A stretch of 64,000 nucleotides of DNA from Fusarium oxysporum f. sp. lycopersici 4287 (lineage: Eukaryota > Ascomycota > Sordariomycetes > Hypocreales > Nectriaceae): contig NC_030992.1 of NCBI RefSeq assembly GCF_000149955.1, positions 3,426,850-3,490,849 on the forward strand, given 5' to 3'. The notes under the pieces were generated by a model. It was not told the origin of the DNA, made no database searches, and saw nothing but the letters and a program-made list of their open reading frames with translations. The translations under genes were made by a program, and so were the position numbers. Numbering within the stretch: the first letter of the stretch is position 1; the number at the start of each line of letters is the position of its first letter. Shown here piece after piece: positions 10,841 to 23,135 of this stretch.

Positions 10841-12038
10841 GGCCTTATATACACTGAGACAGATTGTTGAAGTGAGGTTGAATATTGACCCTTGCCAAGC
10901 CAATAAGGCACCAGCCTCCGCTAACCTCGTTCAGCTCAGCTTTGGCTGAATAAAGACTTCAGCTGAAAAGCTCAGGCCCACGTGGGCTCTGAAGCGATAC
11001 CGAGTTCAGGTAAAGAGAAGCATTTGATTCTCGTGAACTCAAGGCAGCAACGCGATGAAGGAAGAAAGAGTGTACGCGAATGTCCACATTCTGTTACACG
11101 GGTTGGACACGAGGTCACGTTACCCGTAGACCGCCGATTGCCCTGAACAAGGCATCTTCAGGCGACAAGGTGGTCAGTTCTTAAAGCCTGAGAAGTTTTG
11201 GAGCCTGAAAACATAATTATATTGGAAGCTGTTATCATTTTGATGCAAGCACGCAGTGTTGTCCGTAGTTTGCGTCGGCTCATGACCCGTAGCTCTCGTT
11301 TTCTCAAGATTGCATGTGTTCTACTCGGAAACAGACCCGACAAATCTCACACGTCAAGACAAAGACAAATAGTACCTAGTCTATATTGTTCCAGTTGAGT
11401 AACTCTCAACAAAGAAATATGCCGTAATGCCTCATTTTGGTCACAAAGGAAGGCTTCAGGAGAAAATTGCCTAATCTGGACATTCCACATATCCGGGAGC
11501 TTCCGTTGGAGTCCAACGATGAGCCATATTCAAGGCTCAACAGTACATATGCTCAAATATTCGATACAGACTGTAAGATACATGATCGAAATATATCGAA
11601 TACAACAGCTAAGTTTATTACAATGTATATAATCGAACGAGTTCTATCCTTTGCTCGATCATCCTTGTCTACCGAGTAAATATCTCGGGCCCACGCACGA
11701 ATCACATTCACCCAACTCCACTACCGAGGCACGGGTCCTTTGAGGATTACGGAGTTTTCACCTGCGGCCTCGGTCAACACAGCGAAAAGCGCCCACTAGA
11801 GGATAAAGGTACATGGTAGATGTACTGATTGATAAAAATTCATGTCCCCACGTCGTCCCTGAGACCGCTAATAACCTAGGTAAGGCCAGACCATACTTGG
11901 TTCTTTGTTACATACATACGTTGACCTCCATTTGCCAAGTTTTTTGTCTTCTTTTATTTTTACTACATTTTTATTCTATTTTCTTTTACTACTCTCGATG
12001 CTCACCGTGAGCTTCTCCCTCCCAAATCATCCGCCGCC
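10841..12038. other. Intergenic 1.2 kb, divergent promoter region
   Basis: Lies between divergently transcribed DUF4246 and PEX11-family genes. A pyrimidine-rich leader precedes the latter (about 11930-12038). No convincing ORF. Confidence 0.5.
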
Positions 12039-13056
12039 ATGACAGAAACAGAAATAGCTGTAGTTGAGTCCCCCGCCGAGGCCATCGTCATTCCCTCAGC
12101 GGAGCCCGTCGTCGCCGATGCACCTCCGGCCGAGCCCATCGAAAAGAGCCTCAACTCCAACTCCAACTCCAACATCAACACCACAAGCAACAATAAAAAC
12201 AAAAATGTCGCACAAAACTCTAGTCCTCTCGCGCGACTCCTCAAGTCGCCGTCTGCCATAGATGACTTCGTCGAACATCTCAACCGCGTCATTCAGACGC
12301 GAAGAGGCACAGATACTGTCCTCCTCTTCACAACTTATGCCGCTCGCTTGATCGGTGCTATTCTCAACATTCTGGGTCGCACTACGCTTCGTCACTCCGC
12401 TCGCAAGGTCGTCGAGATGGCTTTCAAGCTCCCGCCCTCGACCTCCGTCGTCCTTTCTACCGCGACTGCGCCGCCACTTGCGACTCTAGCCCTCAATCTG
12501 TCCAAGTACATCCAGGGCTTCACCAACATGTTGGGTGAGTGGCGCACTATGAACCGTATGTGGGGTATAATCGGCACATATCTAGAGGCCAAGGATCTGA
12601 TCCTTCGTCTACGTGGTCAAAAACTCGACGGGAATGGCGAAAAGGTGCCTGCTCCCAACCGAGTCAACACTGCTTTCATGACTGTGCAGATCATTNNNNN
12701 NNNNNNNNNNNNNNNNNNNNNNNNNNNNNNNNNNNNNNNNNNNNNNNNNNNNNNNNNNNNNNNNNNNNNNNNNNNNNNNNNNNNNNNNNNNNNNNNNNNN
12801 NNNNNNNNNNNNNNNNNNNNNNNNNNNNNNNNNNNNNNNNNNNNNNNNNNNNNNNNNNNNNNNNNNNNNNNNNNNNNNNNNNNNNNNNNNNNNNNNNNNN
12901 NNNNNNNNNNNNNNNNNNNNNNNNNNNNNNNNNNNNNNNNNNNNNNNNNNNNNNNNNNNNNNNNNNNNNNNNNNNNNNNNNNNNNNNNNNNNNNNNNNNN
13001 NNNNTACATGGCCCGCTACCAACATGATGAAGAGTGTGTGGCGCCAGACAGCTTAG
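12039..13056 (+). CDS. PEX11C: PEX11-family peroxisomal membrane protein (PEX11C-like), interrupted by gap
   Basis: 219 codons are readable (12039-12695) before a run of N. After an Asn/Ser-rich N-terminus the conserved part reads SPSAIDDFVEHLNRVIQT, TDTVLLFTTYAARLIGAIL and LGEWRTMNRMWGIIGTYLEA, which I recognise as the fungal PEX11C-like family acting in peroxisome division and proliferation. After the gap two frames remain possible. The frame ending MMKSVWRQTA at TAG 13054-13056 looks like a family C-terminus. The frame that stays in phase if the N run is true to size ends at 13082. I prefer 13056, which implies that the gap length is approximate or that an intron lies inside it. Confidence 0.8.
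12696..13004. other. Assembly gap (309 N)
   Basis: A run of N inside the PEX11-family gene. The missing sequence should code roughly the last 100 residues. Confidence 1.
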
Positions 13057-14201
13057 AGGGATATGAGACTCAGGGCTGCTAGCAAGTTGCCTTGGAGCTG
13101 CCCAACATTTAAATCGCTTTTGTACTACTGGATATACAGGGATTTACTTGTTAGGACCACGAGCCTCGAGGTGCATGCATTGCAGAGTTCACATCTAGAA
13201 ACACGGCATTGATTCATACCACCCCTCCATCAAGGCATGGGGCACAGGGACTTTCGAAGTGGGAAGGATATAATATTTTAATAATATTATAACTAGTAGT
13301 CCCCCTGGCTACTACTTATTAAACTAAAGAGGTTGTATATATATTATAAAATAAAATTAAGATTTATAGTATATTTGTAAAATTTTATTTAAAAGTCAAA
13401 ATGCCCATCGAGTAACGCGTAAAGTGAAGCCAAAGGTATTAAAGCAAGATAACAAAATATGGTGTTTGTTTTCAACACAACACAATATAAGGCGTCATAC
13501 ACTACGCCAAAAAACACAATAACCTTAATGTTAAGTCTCAGCAGATCACACAGCTGCTGCCTTGAACCTTAAGATCCAAAGATCGGATCAGGTCGCAAGA
13601 CAACGCAGTGGGAGAAACACAAGTTGAGGATAAACACAGTTGAATAACACTTGGGTTATAAATATTATATACTTTATATAATATTTTTATATTTTAATTT
13701 AGTTATTTAACTATTATATATTACTATTTATATTTTTATGTATAGCTTATTTAGCTAGTTATATAAGATATAAAAAAGAGGGGCTAATTTGGCCATGTGT
13801 CGGAACTTTTGCCGGCCCACTGTAGGTCGGCTCAAGAGTATTGTATTGACTAAAGTTTGCCTAAGGAAGAGAAGAATCTAACTAGGGGATTTTCGTTGAG
13901 GGTCACCTGACCCAATCGGCGATAAGGCTGATCTTGAACAGTAGCGGAGCTGCTGTTACAGGGATCTTTTCTTCCACTCTATTTTACCTTACCTAGACAA
14001 AGCAAGGGATAGAAATGACGTCCCTCACCGTTCGATCAAACAACCAAAGGACCTATCTCTTTCTGTCTCACGCCATGATATAGCGGAGGCCAACGCACAA
14101 TTCCTAATATCTCCCTTTTATTCCCTGTTAAATTGTATAGAATTTGGAAGCACTTGGACTCCACTGGTATTGTATGCTGAGGTACCTTAACCGCTAGCAA
14201 G
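13057..14201. other. Intergenic 1.1 kb with AT-rich block
   Basis: No ORF of interest. Two very AT-rich stretches (about 13268-13392 and 13655-13785) flank a segment of ordinary composition. The right end is the promoter region of ALE1. Confidence 0.6.
13268..13785. repeat. AT-rich degenerate segment, possible RIP-decayed repeat
   Basis: Dominated by TATA, TTAA and ATAT runs, sharply different from its flanks and dense in TpA. No coding frame or terminal repeats can be seen. Repeat-induced point mutation of an old element is an inference from composition only. Confidence 0.4.
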
Positions 14202-16084
14202 ATGCTGTACTTTCTGCATAGGCGTAAGTTTCAAGCTTCATTTCTCGTGCAACGGCTCTATTTCACTAACTAATTTAACTTGTATAGCTTTCGTGGCCTT
14301 GGCAGACACTGTTGGTGCTGCTCCAGACGATCGTGAGTTATCCTCAAAGCTTCCCCAAGCTCAGGTTGATCTCTAACACGACCTCAGTCAAACTCGTCAC
14401 CTCGTTCTTAATATCATTCCCCCTCGCCGCTCTCCTTAAACGAATTCCCGACTCCAGACCAGATCTCAAGAATCTTTTTGCCATTAGGTACGACATGCCA
14501 ACAGCCTCTCAGCCCATGTTCAGTCTCACTAACATGTTCAACCAAGCGTATCAATCTTCTACCTTGTCGGTCTATTTGACCTGTGGGATGGTGTCCGAAC
14601 TCTCTTCATCAGCGCAGGAGGGACATACTGCATCGCCAAATTCCTTCGAACGAGCCCCTATATGCCATGGATTGGCTTCGCTTTCGTCATGGGCCACATG
14701 TCCCTAAGCCATATCGCCCGTCAAGCTGCTGACGACCCAACAAAGGCTGACGTCACAGGCGCTCAGATGGTGCTTCTCATGAAGCTGAGTGCCTTTTGCT
14801 GGAACGTTGCTGACGGCCAACTTCCTGAGGAGTATCTGTCTGATTTCCAAAAGAGAAACATGCTTAAGGAGCTGCCTCCTATTTTGGACTATGCTGGCTG
14901 GGTGCTTTTCTTCCCTGCGCTCTTCGCTGGTCCGTCCTTCGACTTCACCGACTATCGTAAATGGCTTGACACGACTATGTTTGACGCACCCAACGTCGAT
15001 CCAGCAAAGAAACCTCCCGTGAGGAAGAAGCGAAAGATTCCTCGAAGTGGTGGCCCTGCAGCTTGGAAGGCAGCGAGTGGTCTCTTCCTTATTGCAATGT
15101 TCATGGGTCTAGGTGGTTCATACTACCCCGGCCTGCTCACCTCCGATATCTACATGAAGTACGGTTTCCTTCGCCGTGTCTGGATCATGCACATGGTTAG
15201 CTTCACTGCACGACTCAAATACTACGGTGTTTGGTACCTTACAGAGGGTTCCTGCATCCTCGCGGGTATGGGCTATAACGGTGTTGACCCTGTTACGGGC
15301 AAGGTCTTCTGGAACCGATTGCAGAACATTGATCCTTGGGCTGTTGAGACTGCGCAGAACCCCCGAGGTTATCTTGGAGGATGGAACATCAACACGAGCA
15401 ACTGGTTGAGGAACTACGTCTATCTGCGTGTCACGCCTCGAGGCAAGAAGCCTGGTTTTCGCGCTAGTCTCATGACCTTTGGCACAAGCGCTCTCTGGCA
15501 TGGCTTTTATCCCGGATACTACCTTAGCTTTGTCCTTGCAAGCTTCATTCAGACAGCTGCAAAGCGTAAGTTTATCTGGGAGCCCTGAGACATATGAATG
15601 ATACTGACAATTTCTAGATTACCGCCGTCATGTTCGTCCTTTCTTCCTAGAACCTATCACTGGCAATCCCTCGCCCAAGAAGAAGTACTACGACTTCGTA
15701 TCTTACCTTGCTACTCAACTCACCTTCACCTTTGCCACAGCACCTTTCCTTGTCCTCACATTACAGGGCTCACTACTAGCCTGGTCTCGTGTCTACTTCT
15801 ACGCTGTCATCTGGACCTTTTTGTCACTTGTCTTCTTCTCTTCTCCTGGAAAGGTCGCCCTTAAGAAGCAGCTCGAGAAGCGTCAGGGCCGAGCTAGCGC
15901 TAAGTTGGTGCGCTCCATCTCAACGGATAGTCTAACGGGCAAGGAGCCCATTTTGGGTATCTCCAAGGATATCGAGGGCGATTTCAACGAGGCCGTGGAA
16001 GAAATCAAGGCCGAGATGGAGATGAGACAGCGAAAGGTCAAGGCGGAGATTGAGGCGCATAAGGCAAAGGCCAAGACAGGCTAG
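14202..16084 (+). CDS. ALE1: Lysophospholipid acyltransferase of the MBOAT family
   Basis: Five exons (14202-14223, 14288-14332, 14388-14487, 14547-15565, 15618-16084) give 550 residues, beginning MLYFLHRPFVALADTVGA, a normal start for fungal ALE1-type enzymes. Several hydrophobic membrane segments, FPALFAGPSFDFTDY, the Asn block WNINTSNWLRNYVYLRV and the catalytic His in GTSALWHGFYPGYYLSF identify an MBOAT. It acylates lysophospholipids in the ER (Lands cycle). The C-terminal tail after the last membrane segment is charged and helical (EEIKAEMEMRQRKVKAEIEA). The first three exons are tiny, and their phases (1, 1, 2) all agree. Confidence 0.92.
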
Positions 16085-16873
16085 TTAAGACATCATGTGC
16101 TGCGGGTCTGTCATTAGCTATAGTGGCGGACTTACCACGGAGACTTTTAGTCTCAAACGTGAAAAGACGCGTTCGGTGTTATGATGGTGTTGTTTCAGGT
16201 GTTCGGAGACAAAGACTTGGGACCTAGTTCTCCGTTGAGCAAGGAGTAATGGTGACTTCATTGGCAGAAGTATACAATATCTTTAGCAGATTATACATCA
16301 GTTCATTAATCTATCTATATCTGGGATAATCTGTAGTGGTTTGCAGGTCCAGTTTATGTCCCTAAAGCTGATTAATTACATGGTATCGTGAAATGAGTGT
16401 CTATGCTGACGGCGTTTTTTTCCCGTCTCAGCATTGCTGCCAAATCCAAACATAGTTGTACAAGTGTATATATCATCCACAATTCCTGATTATACAAAGG
16501 CCCATTACGGGCTTTCGGGACAAACTTAGCCAAACGTTCGAGAGAACAGTAGAGCATATAGTTGCATGAGAAGCCCCAGAGGAAGAAAGTCGTACGTCGT
16601 CGAAATATTGAGACAGAAAAGGTCAAGGCAAAACATCGTGTCTCGTTGAAAAAGGTACGCTCAGAAAGAAGAAATCGTTGGTCGTTGAAGGTCTTTTTGA
16701 CAAGGTGCATAAAGATCGTGAGTTTTGCAAAGTTCAAAATGGTTCGAGCAAAAATGGAAAGAATTCGTAATGCGTCGTGAATTGTTGAGATGCCGTGAAG
16801 TTCCATGATAGGTTTCGAGATCAGGACGGTCCTTCTGATCCAGGGCATCGTCATCTTTTTTTGGTAAATGGTA
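16085..16873. other. Intergenic between convergent genes, no gene seen
   Basis: 3' flanks of ALE1 and of the serine-rich protein gene. The long minus ORF reading into it from 17118 is out of frame with the true exon. Confidence 0.5.
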
Positions 16874-19528
16874 TTAATGTCCCCAGCGTTGTTTAACGCC
16901 AACCACGATGAGCGCGATGATGGCGCCGAGGATGAGTAAACCGATGAGCGACATTCCTCGGTTGACCTTCCTCCACCAGATTGCGCTTGTGAAAACGGCA
17001 TCCTCTTCGCCGCTTGCCCGAGCTGAAGTTTCGTTGCGTTTGCCCAGCTCAGATGTACTGTTGTTCCGTTCAATGTCTTCTGTCTCGTTATTCCGTTGAA
17101 TAGGAATGAGTGCGGCAAACATCCAGGCTGTAACTCAGTTAGAACTGCGTCTCGGTGCTCAATTTCCGGGACTTACCTAATGGGAAAACAAATCCCACTA
17201 CAAACATAGTGACCTGGGCGTTGCGTCGGCCAGTCAATTCGCTGCGCGCTTCCCATTGCGAGGCGGGAGGTTGCCAAATGCTTTGTGAAACAGGGCGTCG
17301 GTCTCGAGCCAGGTGAGGCGACCAGATGCTAGAGGTCTGCTTCTTGATGTTGCGCACGACAGCAAGGGCGGGGTGAGCTGGTGCTGCGCTGATGTCCATG
17401 GAGCCTGTATTTGAATGTTGGTGAGGTAAGGCTTCACGAGGCCGGCGTCGAGGGTTGCGAATGTTGGTGGCATTAGCATCCTGACTCGGCGACCGGCTGA
17501 GTTGACCGTCGGGAGGCTGACTTTGACTGTATTCAGAATACATGGACTCCATGGAGGGTTGGGCAGCCAGCCACTTGCGCTCGCCACTGCCATAGTAGAC
17601 CCTGCAATCAATCGATTAAAAAACAACCTCAAGCTGACTGATTGATTTACTCACCTAGCCCAGGCAGGGACAGCAGCATTAAAGCTGGCAGTCGATCGCA
17701 GACTACGATCAGAAGAATAGCTTGACAAAAACCTCCCCATTCGCGACCGGGACGAGGGATGATGGTAGACTTCCAAATCAGCCAGACCATCGCCATCCTC
17801 ATCGTGATCACGAACTAGGCGAATAGTACCAGTTGCTGGGTCGCGGGGCATGCTTCGCGTGTACGTCGCTGCGGGAGATTCCAATGAATTGCTTCTTGAG
17901 TGGGACGGGGTTTCGACGTGCTCCTCAAGACCGAAAAGTGAGGACGCCATACTTAGTACATGCTTGCTGTGACTGCTTCCAACCCCACTACCACGTCGAC
18001 CTGGGACGGAAGAGAGTGAGAGAGCTCGAGATGCAGGCTCACTGCCTCCTTCGCTTTCTGACATCACTGTTGACAACTGACCACTCCATTGGTGAGGGCG
18101 CGCTTGAGGTCGGTTCTGAAGGTCTGGCCAAGATGGACCAGCGTGTTGCAAAATTGTCGGGGGTCCAACAAAAAGGGCCCGGGTAGCCTCTTGGGTGAAG
18201 ATGGTCGATAACGAAGTGATCGATGCAGATCGGGATCGTAGAGTTTCGCGAGAGCGGGATTTGGCGAGAGCAAAGCTGTCTGAGGATCTCCTTTTCCTTG
18301 GCTGCAATGGAGGAACAATCAAGCTTTCTTGTGAAAATTCGGGTCTCACGCGATTCCTGACGGCGACAACAGAGGAAGAAGCTGAGTGACCACCATATGT
18401 TACGACGTTGACGTTGCTGTCCTCGGTTTGTGGACGAGTGCTGATATGCAAAGAAGCCTCAGCTGAGGAAGGGTCCCCGAGTAGCTCAATATTGGAATGG
18501 ATCGATGAAGGTGGCAGACTATTTAGGTCTGCTACATTCATGGGAGAGCTGAATCCATATGTTTTGACGTTGGTTCTCTCAGAGAATGTTGATCTGGTTT
18601 GTTCGGATAGTGAAGATTGAAAGGATGTCTTTTGAGTGAGCCACTGAGAAGGACCAGCCTCATGAACAGGCAGATCAACCTCTGGCAGCGTGGGCAGAGG
18701 CAACTCGGGTGGAGCGTCTCGACTCTGCGGCTGTTTTTGCTTCACGTCAGGTGTTTTAGGTACTTTACGAAGACCCCCAAACAAACGATAGTTCCATGGC
18801 GATGAGTTTGAGTTGTCCGGGGTGGACGGATCTCGAGGCCGAGGCGAAATAACTGGAGAACTAGCGTTTCGTTCTGTGAGAGGAGTCATAGGCGAGGCTG
18901 GACGGCTCTGACGATCATCACTGTATGTACCCATTGATCCTCGACCATAAGATGTGTTACCGGTGGTGAAAGATGGGGGGAGAGACCAGAGAGATTCGAC
19001 CCTTGACGACATAGAAGCATCTTGAGGAAGTATGGAGAAGGTCTTATCGGCGTGAACATTAATGACCGTTTTGCGAGAAGGAGGTCTTGGTGAAGTCGAG
19101 GGTTCCCGGGAAGGTGGGCGTGAAGCATAAGAAGTATGATCATCAGCATCGGTATCATAATGGGGCAACCAGGATGCAGGGTTCTGGTCGAATTCGGAGG
19201 ATGGATATCGAGTAGGGCGCTTTAATGGCGATGGAGAAAGCACTATACTTCGAGTCCGGGCCCTCTGCAGGGATGGTGATGGCGTTTCAAACTGAGAATC
19301 GGAGGAATGTGTCGGAGAGCCATCTGTCTGAGCAAGCTCTGAATCGGTCTCGGTACTCGCATCAGCGTAAGTGACTGTCTTTGATGTGACGGTACCATCT
19401 GAGGCAACCCGTGGAGGGCTGTAAGGGACGACCCGGATTCCGAGACGGTTATTCTGAGAGTTGTTCTGAGAGTTACTACGCTCATGTAATGCCTTACGCG
19501 GCAGAGAGCTCGACGGTGAGACCGACAT
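16874..19528 (-). CDS. Large serine-rich protein with two C-terminal membrane segments
   Basis: Three exons (19528-17655, 17601-17177, 17127-16874; introns 53 and 49 nt) give 850 residues. The first 620 are low-complexity, rich in Ser, Pro, Arg and Thr, with many SPSP and RPPSRE-like stretches, probably disordered and phosphorylated. Exon 2 carries the more ordered block RVYYGSGERKWLAAQPSM. The end has two hydrophobic helices: VTMFVVGFVFPLAWMFAALI, which is created across the second splice, and GLLILGAIIALIVVGV. I recognise it as a widespread filamentous-fungal serine-rich membrane protein, but no function is known to me. The splice joining the halves of the first membrane helix supports the model. 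Confidence 0.85.
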
Positions 19529-22500
19529 GCTCTATGCACGAGGCGATAGTAGCTGTGAGTTCCAGGACATCAGGAGACCAAAAACAACTTCCAAAAAACG
19601 ATTGCCCTCGAAATTGGCAATGCAATTCAGTTCAAGATCGAGATCTCGTATAATATCAGGCTGTCAAAGTCGAACTCGGTCGGGGCCGGAGGTGGGTCAA
19701 TGAACTCGGAGGTCGTCACAAGGGCCACGGCCGGGGGACTCGGACAATGGCAAAGATATTAAAAACCACCAAAACAAAAGCGACGATATTATTGAAGCGT
19801 CCAATGTTCCAAGGAATAGGATCAAGCAGAGACCGAGCAATCCAATGCGAAACGAGCCGGGGTAGATCGAGTTGTCGCGAGGTGGATCGTTGGTGTTTCG
19901 GCCGTGAGAGGAAAAAAGACTCGTTCGATATAGCAATTGAAGAATTAATTACCAAAATTGGAAGGAACCAAAAAGAAGAAGAGCAAGACAAGAACAACAA
20001 TTAACAACTAATGAGTCCAGATAAAGAGTGTGTTGAATATCAAAGGCTTGAATGAGTGACTGGCCAGTGGCCGATTATAGCGAGGGTATGTAGTTTGGTT
20101 GGAAAAGCACGAAACGAGAGGCGGAAAGAGAAAGACAAGATCATGGGGAAGGGACGGCGGGTAAGTTAGCTAAAAGGGAAGCAACGGTCCCTCCACATGC
20201 GACCAACGGCGGCAGGAGTAGCGGCCTACGTGCCTGCTTCCTGCTAAACTTGACCTGGAGGCTGAACCTTGGAAGGTGGACAAGCTGTACTGTGGGTATT
20301 CCAGCTTCTGTTTTTGCAGGTCTTACAGTAGCAGCAGTACTACCTTGTCCAAGGCACAGTCTAACTCTTGCGGTAATAATGACTAAAGAATCCAGGACCA
20401 GACGAACGACGAGGGTATGGAACGACCCGAGCACACAGACCTCACAACCTCTCACCCTTACAGAGACTCTTGACACAAGCAATTCGCATTGGATCATTGA
20501 CGTGTACTGGGCAAAAACATATCAGCCAGTGATTGCAAGCGCCATTCTGCAACTAGCGGCCTTGGGATATTACCTTCGCTGCAGCAGGGTTGCCCCTGCA
20601 GACGAGGCGCGGCGACGATGGGACCGTTGAAGGACAGGGGTTTTTGGTCGAGCTAGGAGACCTGAGGGAGATAGGGGCGCTCTGACGCTGAGGACTGAAA
20701 AAAAGAGAACAGGGCATGGAAAGACACCGCAACTTTGACGAAACAGGGTTGAGAGTGAGCACAAAGATTTTCACAACTTGAGCATAATTCAGGCAAGAGA
20801 GAAGAGAACGAATCATCTCAGTGGGAAGAAAAGGAATAATCTCGAGACTTGTCTTCTAGACTTATTCTGAGCTCTGATTTGTCCCCCTCAACACACCTTC
20901 AAACTTTTAGGAACTGCACTTGGGGTTGTGCCGTTGTGGATCGGATCTGTGAACTGGAACTGGTTGGACTGCACTATCGACGCTATTGCGGGGAGCCTTT
21001 TCGTGTGTGTCGCCCAATTGGCAATAGCTCCGGCTATGTTGGATCGTAAGATACCAATGGCATCTGTCTTGCTCCAAGACAAGACTTGGATACCTTGAGC
21101 AAGCCCTTGGGCAACAAGAAAACTTTGTACCTCGAAACAGGATGCCAAAATTAGCCCATCAAGGACTCTCCTAAACTTATGATAAATCTACCCCAGTCTT
21201 TCTGTCGCTTAGGATCAGGGTCTTCAGCTTTTCTCCTCCACTTCAGAAGAGACATGGTCTGAAGAAATTACTGGACCACCTCTGCCAGGTGGCAGGTCAC
21301 CAGTGGTGTTGATCCTGGATATGGTGAAGCACGTACAGAGTCTGTATGAGACGACTGCAGAATCAATGGACAGGTTCAGCTATCACCAGCCATTCAATCG
21401 GATGGAATTCTGGAAGAATTAAGCGTTCAACCTGCGAAATGCAGTTACTCGAGTACAGCTGTCCTTGAAGGTCACTTTTTCGGCCGCCTATGATGTTTTC
21501 TTCCAGGCGCTTGTTTTACCTAAAGTGTTCCGGTTACTCTGAGCTGGCAAGATACATCTCTTGACTAACAGGCTCAGTGCATATTGGTGTACCTTCATCT
21601 GGATCAGAGTTCTGTCTTTGCGCCAGTTCCAGTTTACCTGCAGAGAAACAGCGCTTCTCGAAACCAAGACCTGCAGAAAGGTCAAAACATCCAAATTCCC
21701 TCCACTTGGTCGCTTCGAGGTCTGCAGAACTCTTTGGCTCTGCGTTTGGGGTAGCGAAAGCCATTCCTCAAAGACAGTCGGCGATGTAACCAGACATCTT
21801 TTAAGCTTCGAGCCGTTGGCGCGCGCAATCTTACATGTGCCTTTTCAACGTGTCAAGCTCGCGTTGTCTGCTCATTGAATCGCGTGGATGTATGTTATCT
21901 TTAGCATTCGGCTTACATGGGCTTTTTGAGCCGCTTCGATCTGTTCCGGGACAAGGGGTTGAAGCTACTGGCTCCTGAAGTTTCGGAGGGTGACATGAGG
22001 CTGCCTTTCCGAACAATTGCAGTCAACTTTCAAGATACTCATCATTTTCACCTTCTCTTATCGTCCAAGGAGAACAAAAGTTGAGACTGCCAACGTTACC
22101 ATGGTCTCATCATGACCCCTTCTGCGATAGCGAAAATGGGTTCATCTCCTTTTCCATGTGCCTCTGCAATGCCACCGGCTCACTCATAGTCGGTACGGGT
22201 AGATGTTAGCTCTGATCATCGCGTCTTCCAGACGATCATCCGGTTCTTGGGGATCCAACCAGAGCCATCACCGCCTCTCCTCTGTTCTTAGCACCGAAGT
22301 CCCGCTGGACCTAACTAATGCAGGTACCGTTGCTAATTGGGGGTCCTCTTGATTCATGGCCTTGCCATGCAAGCAAAAGGGATATCCTGGAGTGTCTAGA
22401 TCGTGGCTGAGTATGGGAAAAAGTCAAGTTTAACTAGCCGAGATATTCAAGACTTTGATGCATTCTAGTCATGCACGAGTGTCGATGAATATTTTGCATC

Positions 22501-23135
22501 TTCACAATAACAAATAACAGTTTAGTTTGGCCGTTTAGCCGGTTTTGACCCTGCATTCGTGTCTTGTTCTCAGGTTATGAGATGTTTTATACTATCTCCA
22601 CATCATTTCGCTTCATTCAATAACTCTTGTGCCGTGCAGCTCACCGCATGCAATAGTGCATACAACCCATGAAGCGATATGCAGAGTAAAATGAAGACGA
22701 GCAAGACCTTGTGGAGGAGAAGTGTCCAGCATAACTTTTCTGTTTTAGTTTTTTTAAGGCCCAACGAGTGAGAGAAATAGTTATTCTTGGATTTCTGAGT
22801 CAGCGAAACTGAAGACGCAACCAACAAGGACAATGGGTTTGGACAATAGGAGTTACCCAGTTTGTGGCTGGTGAGGGCTTCATTTTTTTCGGCTTTTATT
22901 TCCTTAAGCAGCAGTCTTACTTGGTTATCTCCTTGGATGACTTCTTTCATTCTCTGACAAGAGCCACCGTTTTGCTGACTTGACTTTGTTTGCCCCATGG
23001 AACATTCCCGCAAGTGTCTTTTTAGCCCAGCCTCTTTGAGCCTCGTTGACTTCTTCACTTCTTCACCTTGCGACTGAGACAGTTCATATTCTCATCCTTC
23101 TTCAAACTCGGATCTTCAGTTTTGACAACATTGCA
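19529..23135. other. 3.6-kb intergenic region without recognisable gene
   Basis: Only short ORFs (up to about 150 codons, several without ATG), none with a recognisable domain, codon pattern or splice structure. It is flanked by two 5' ends (serine-rich gene and RCE1), so it includes both promoters. A noncoding transcript is possible but not visible. Confidence 0.5.

Noticed and set aside
22603..23058. 151-codon minus ORF before RCE1
   Set aside because: It starts with GTG, has no family features, and lies in the RCE1 promoter.
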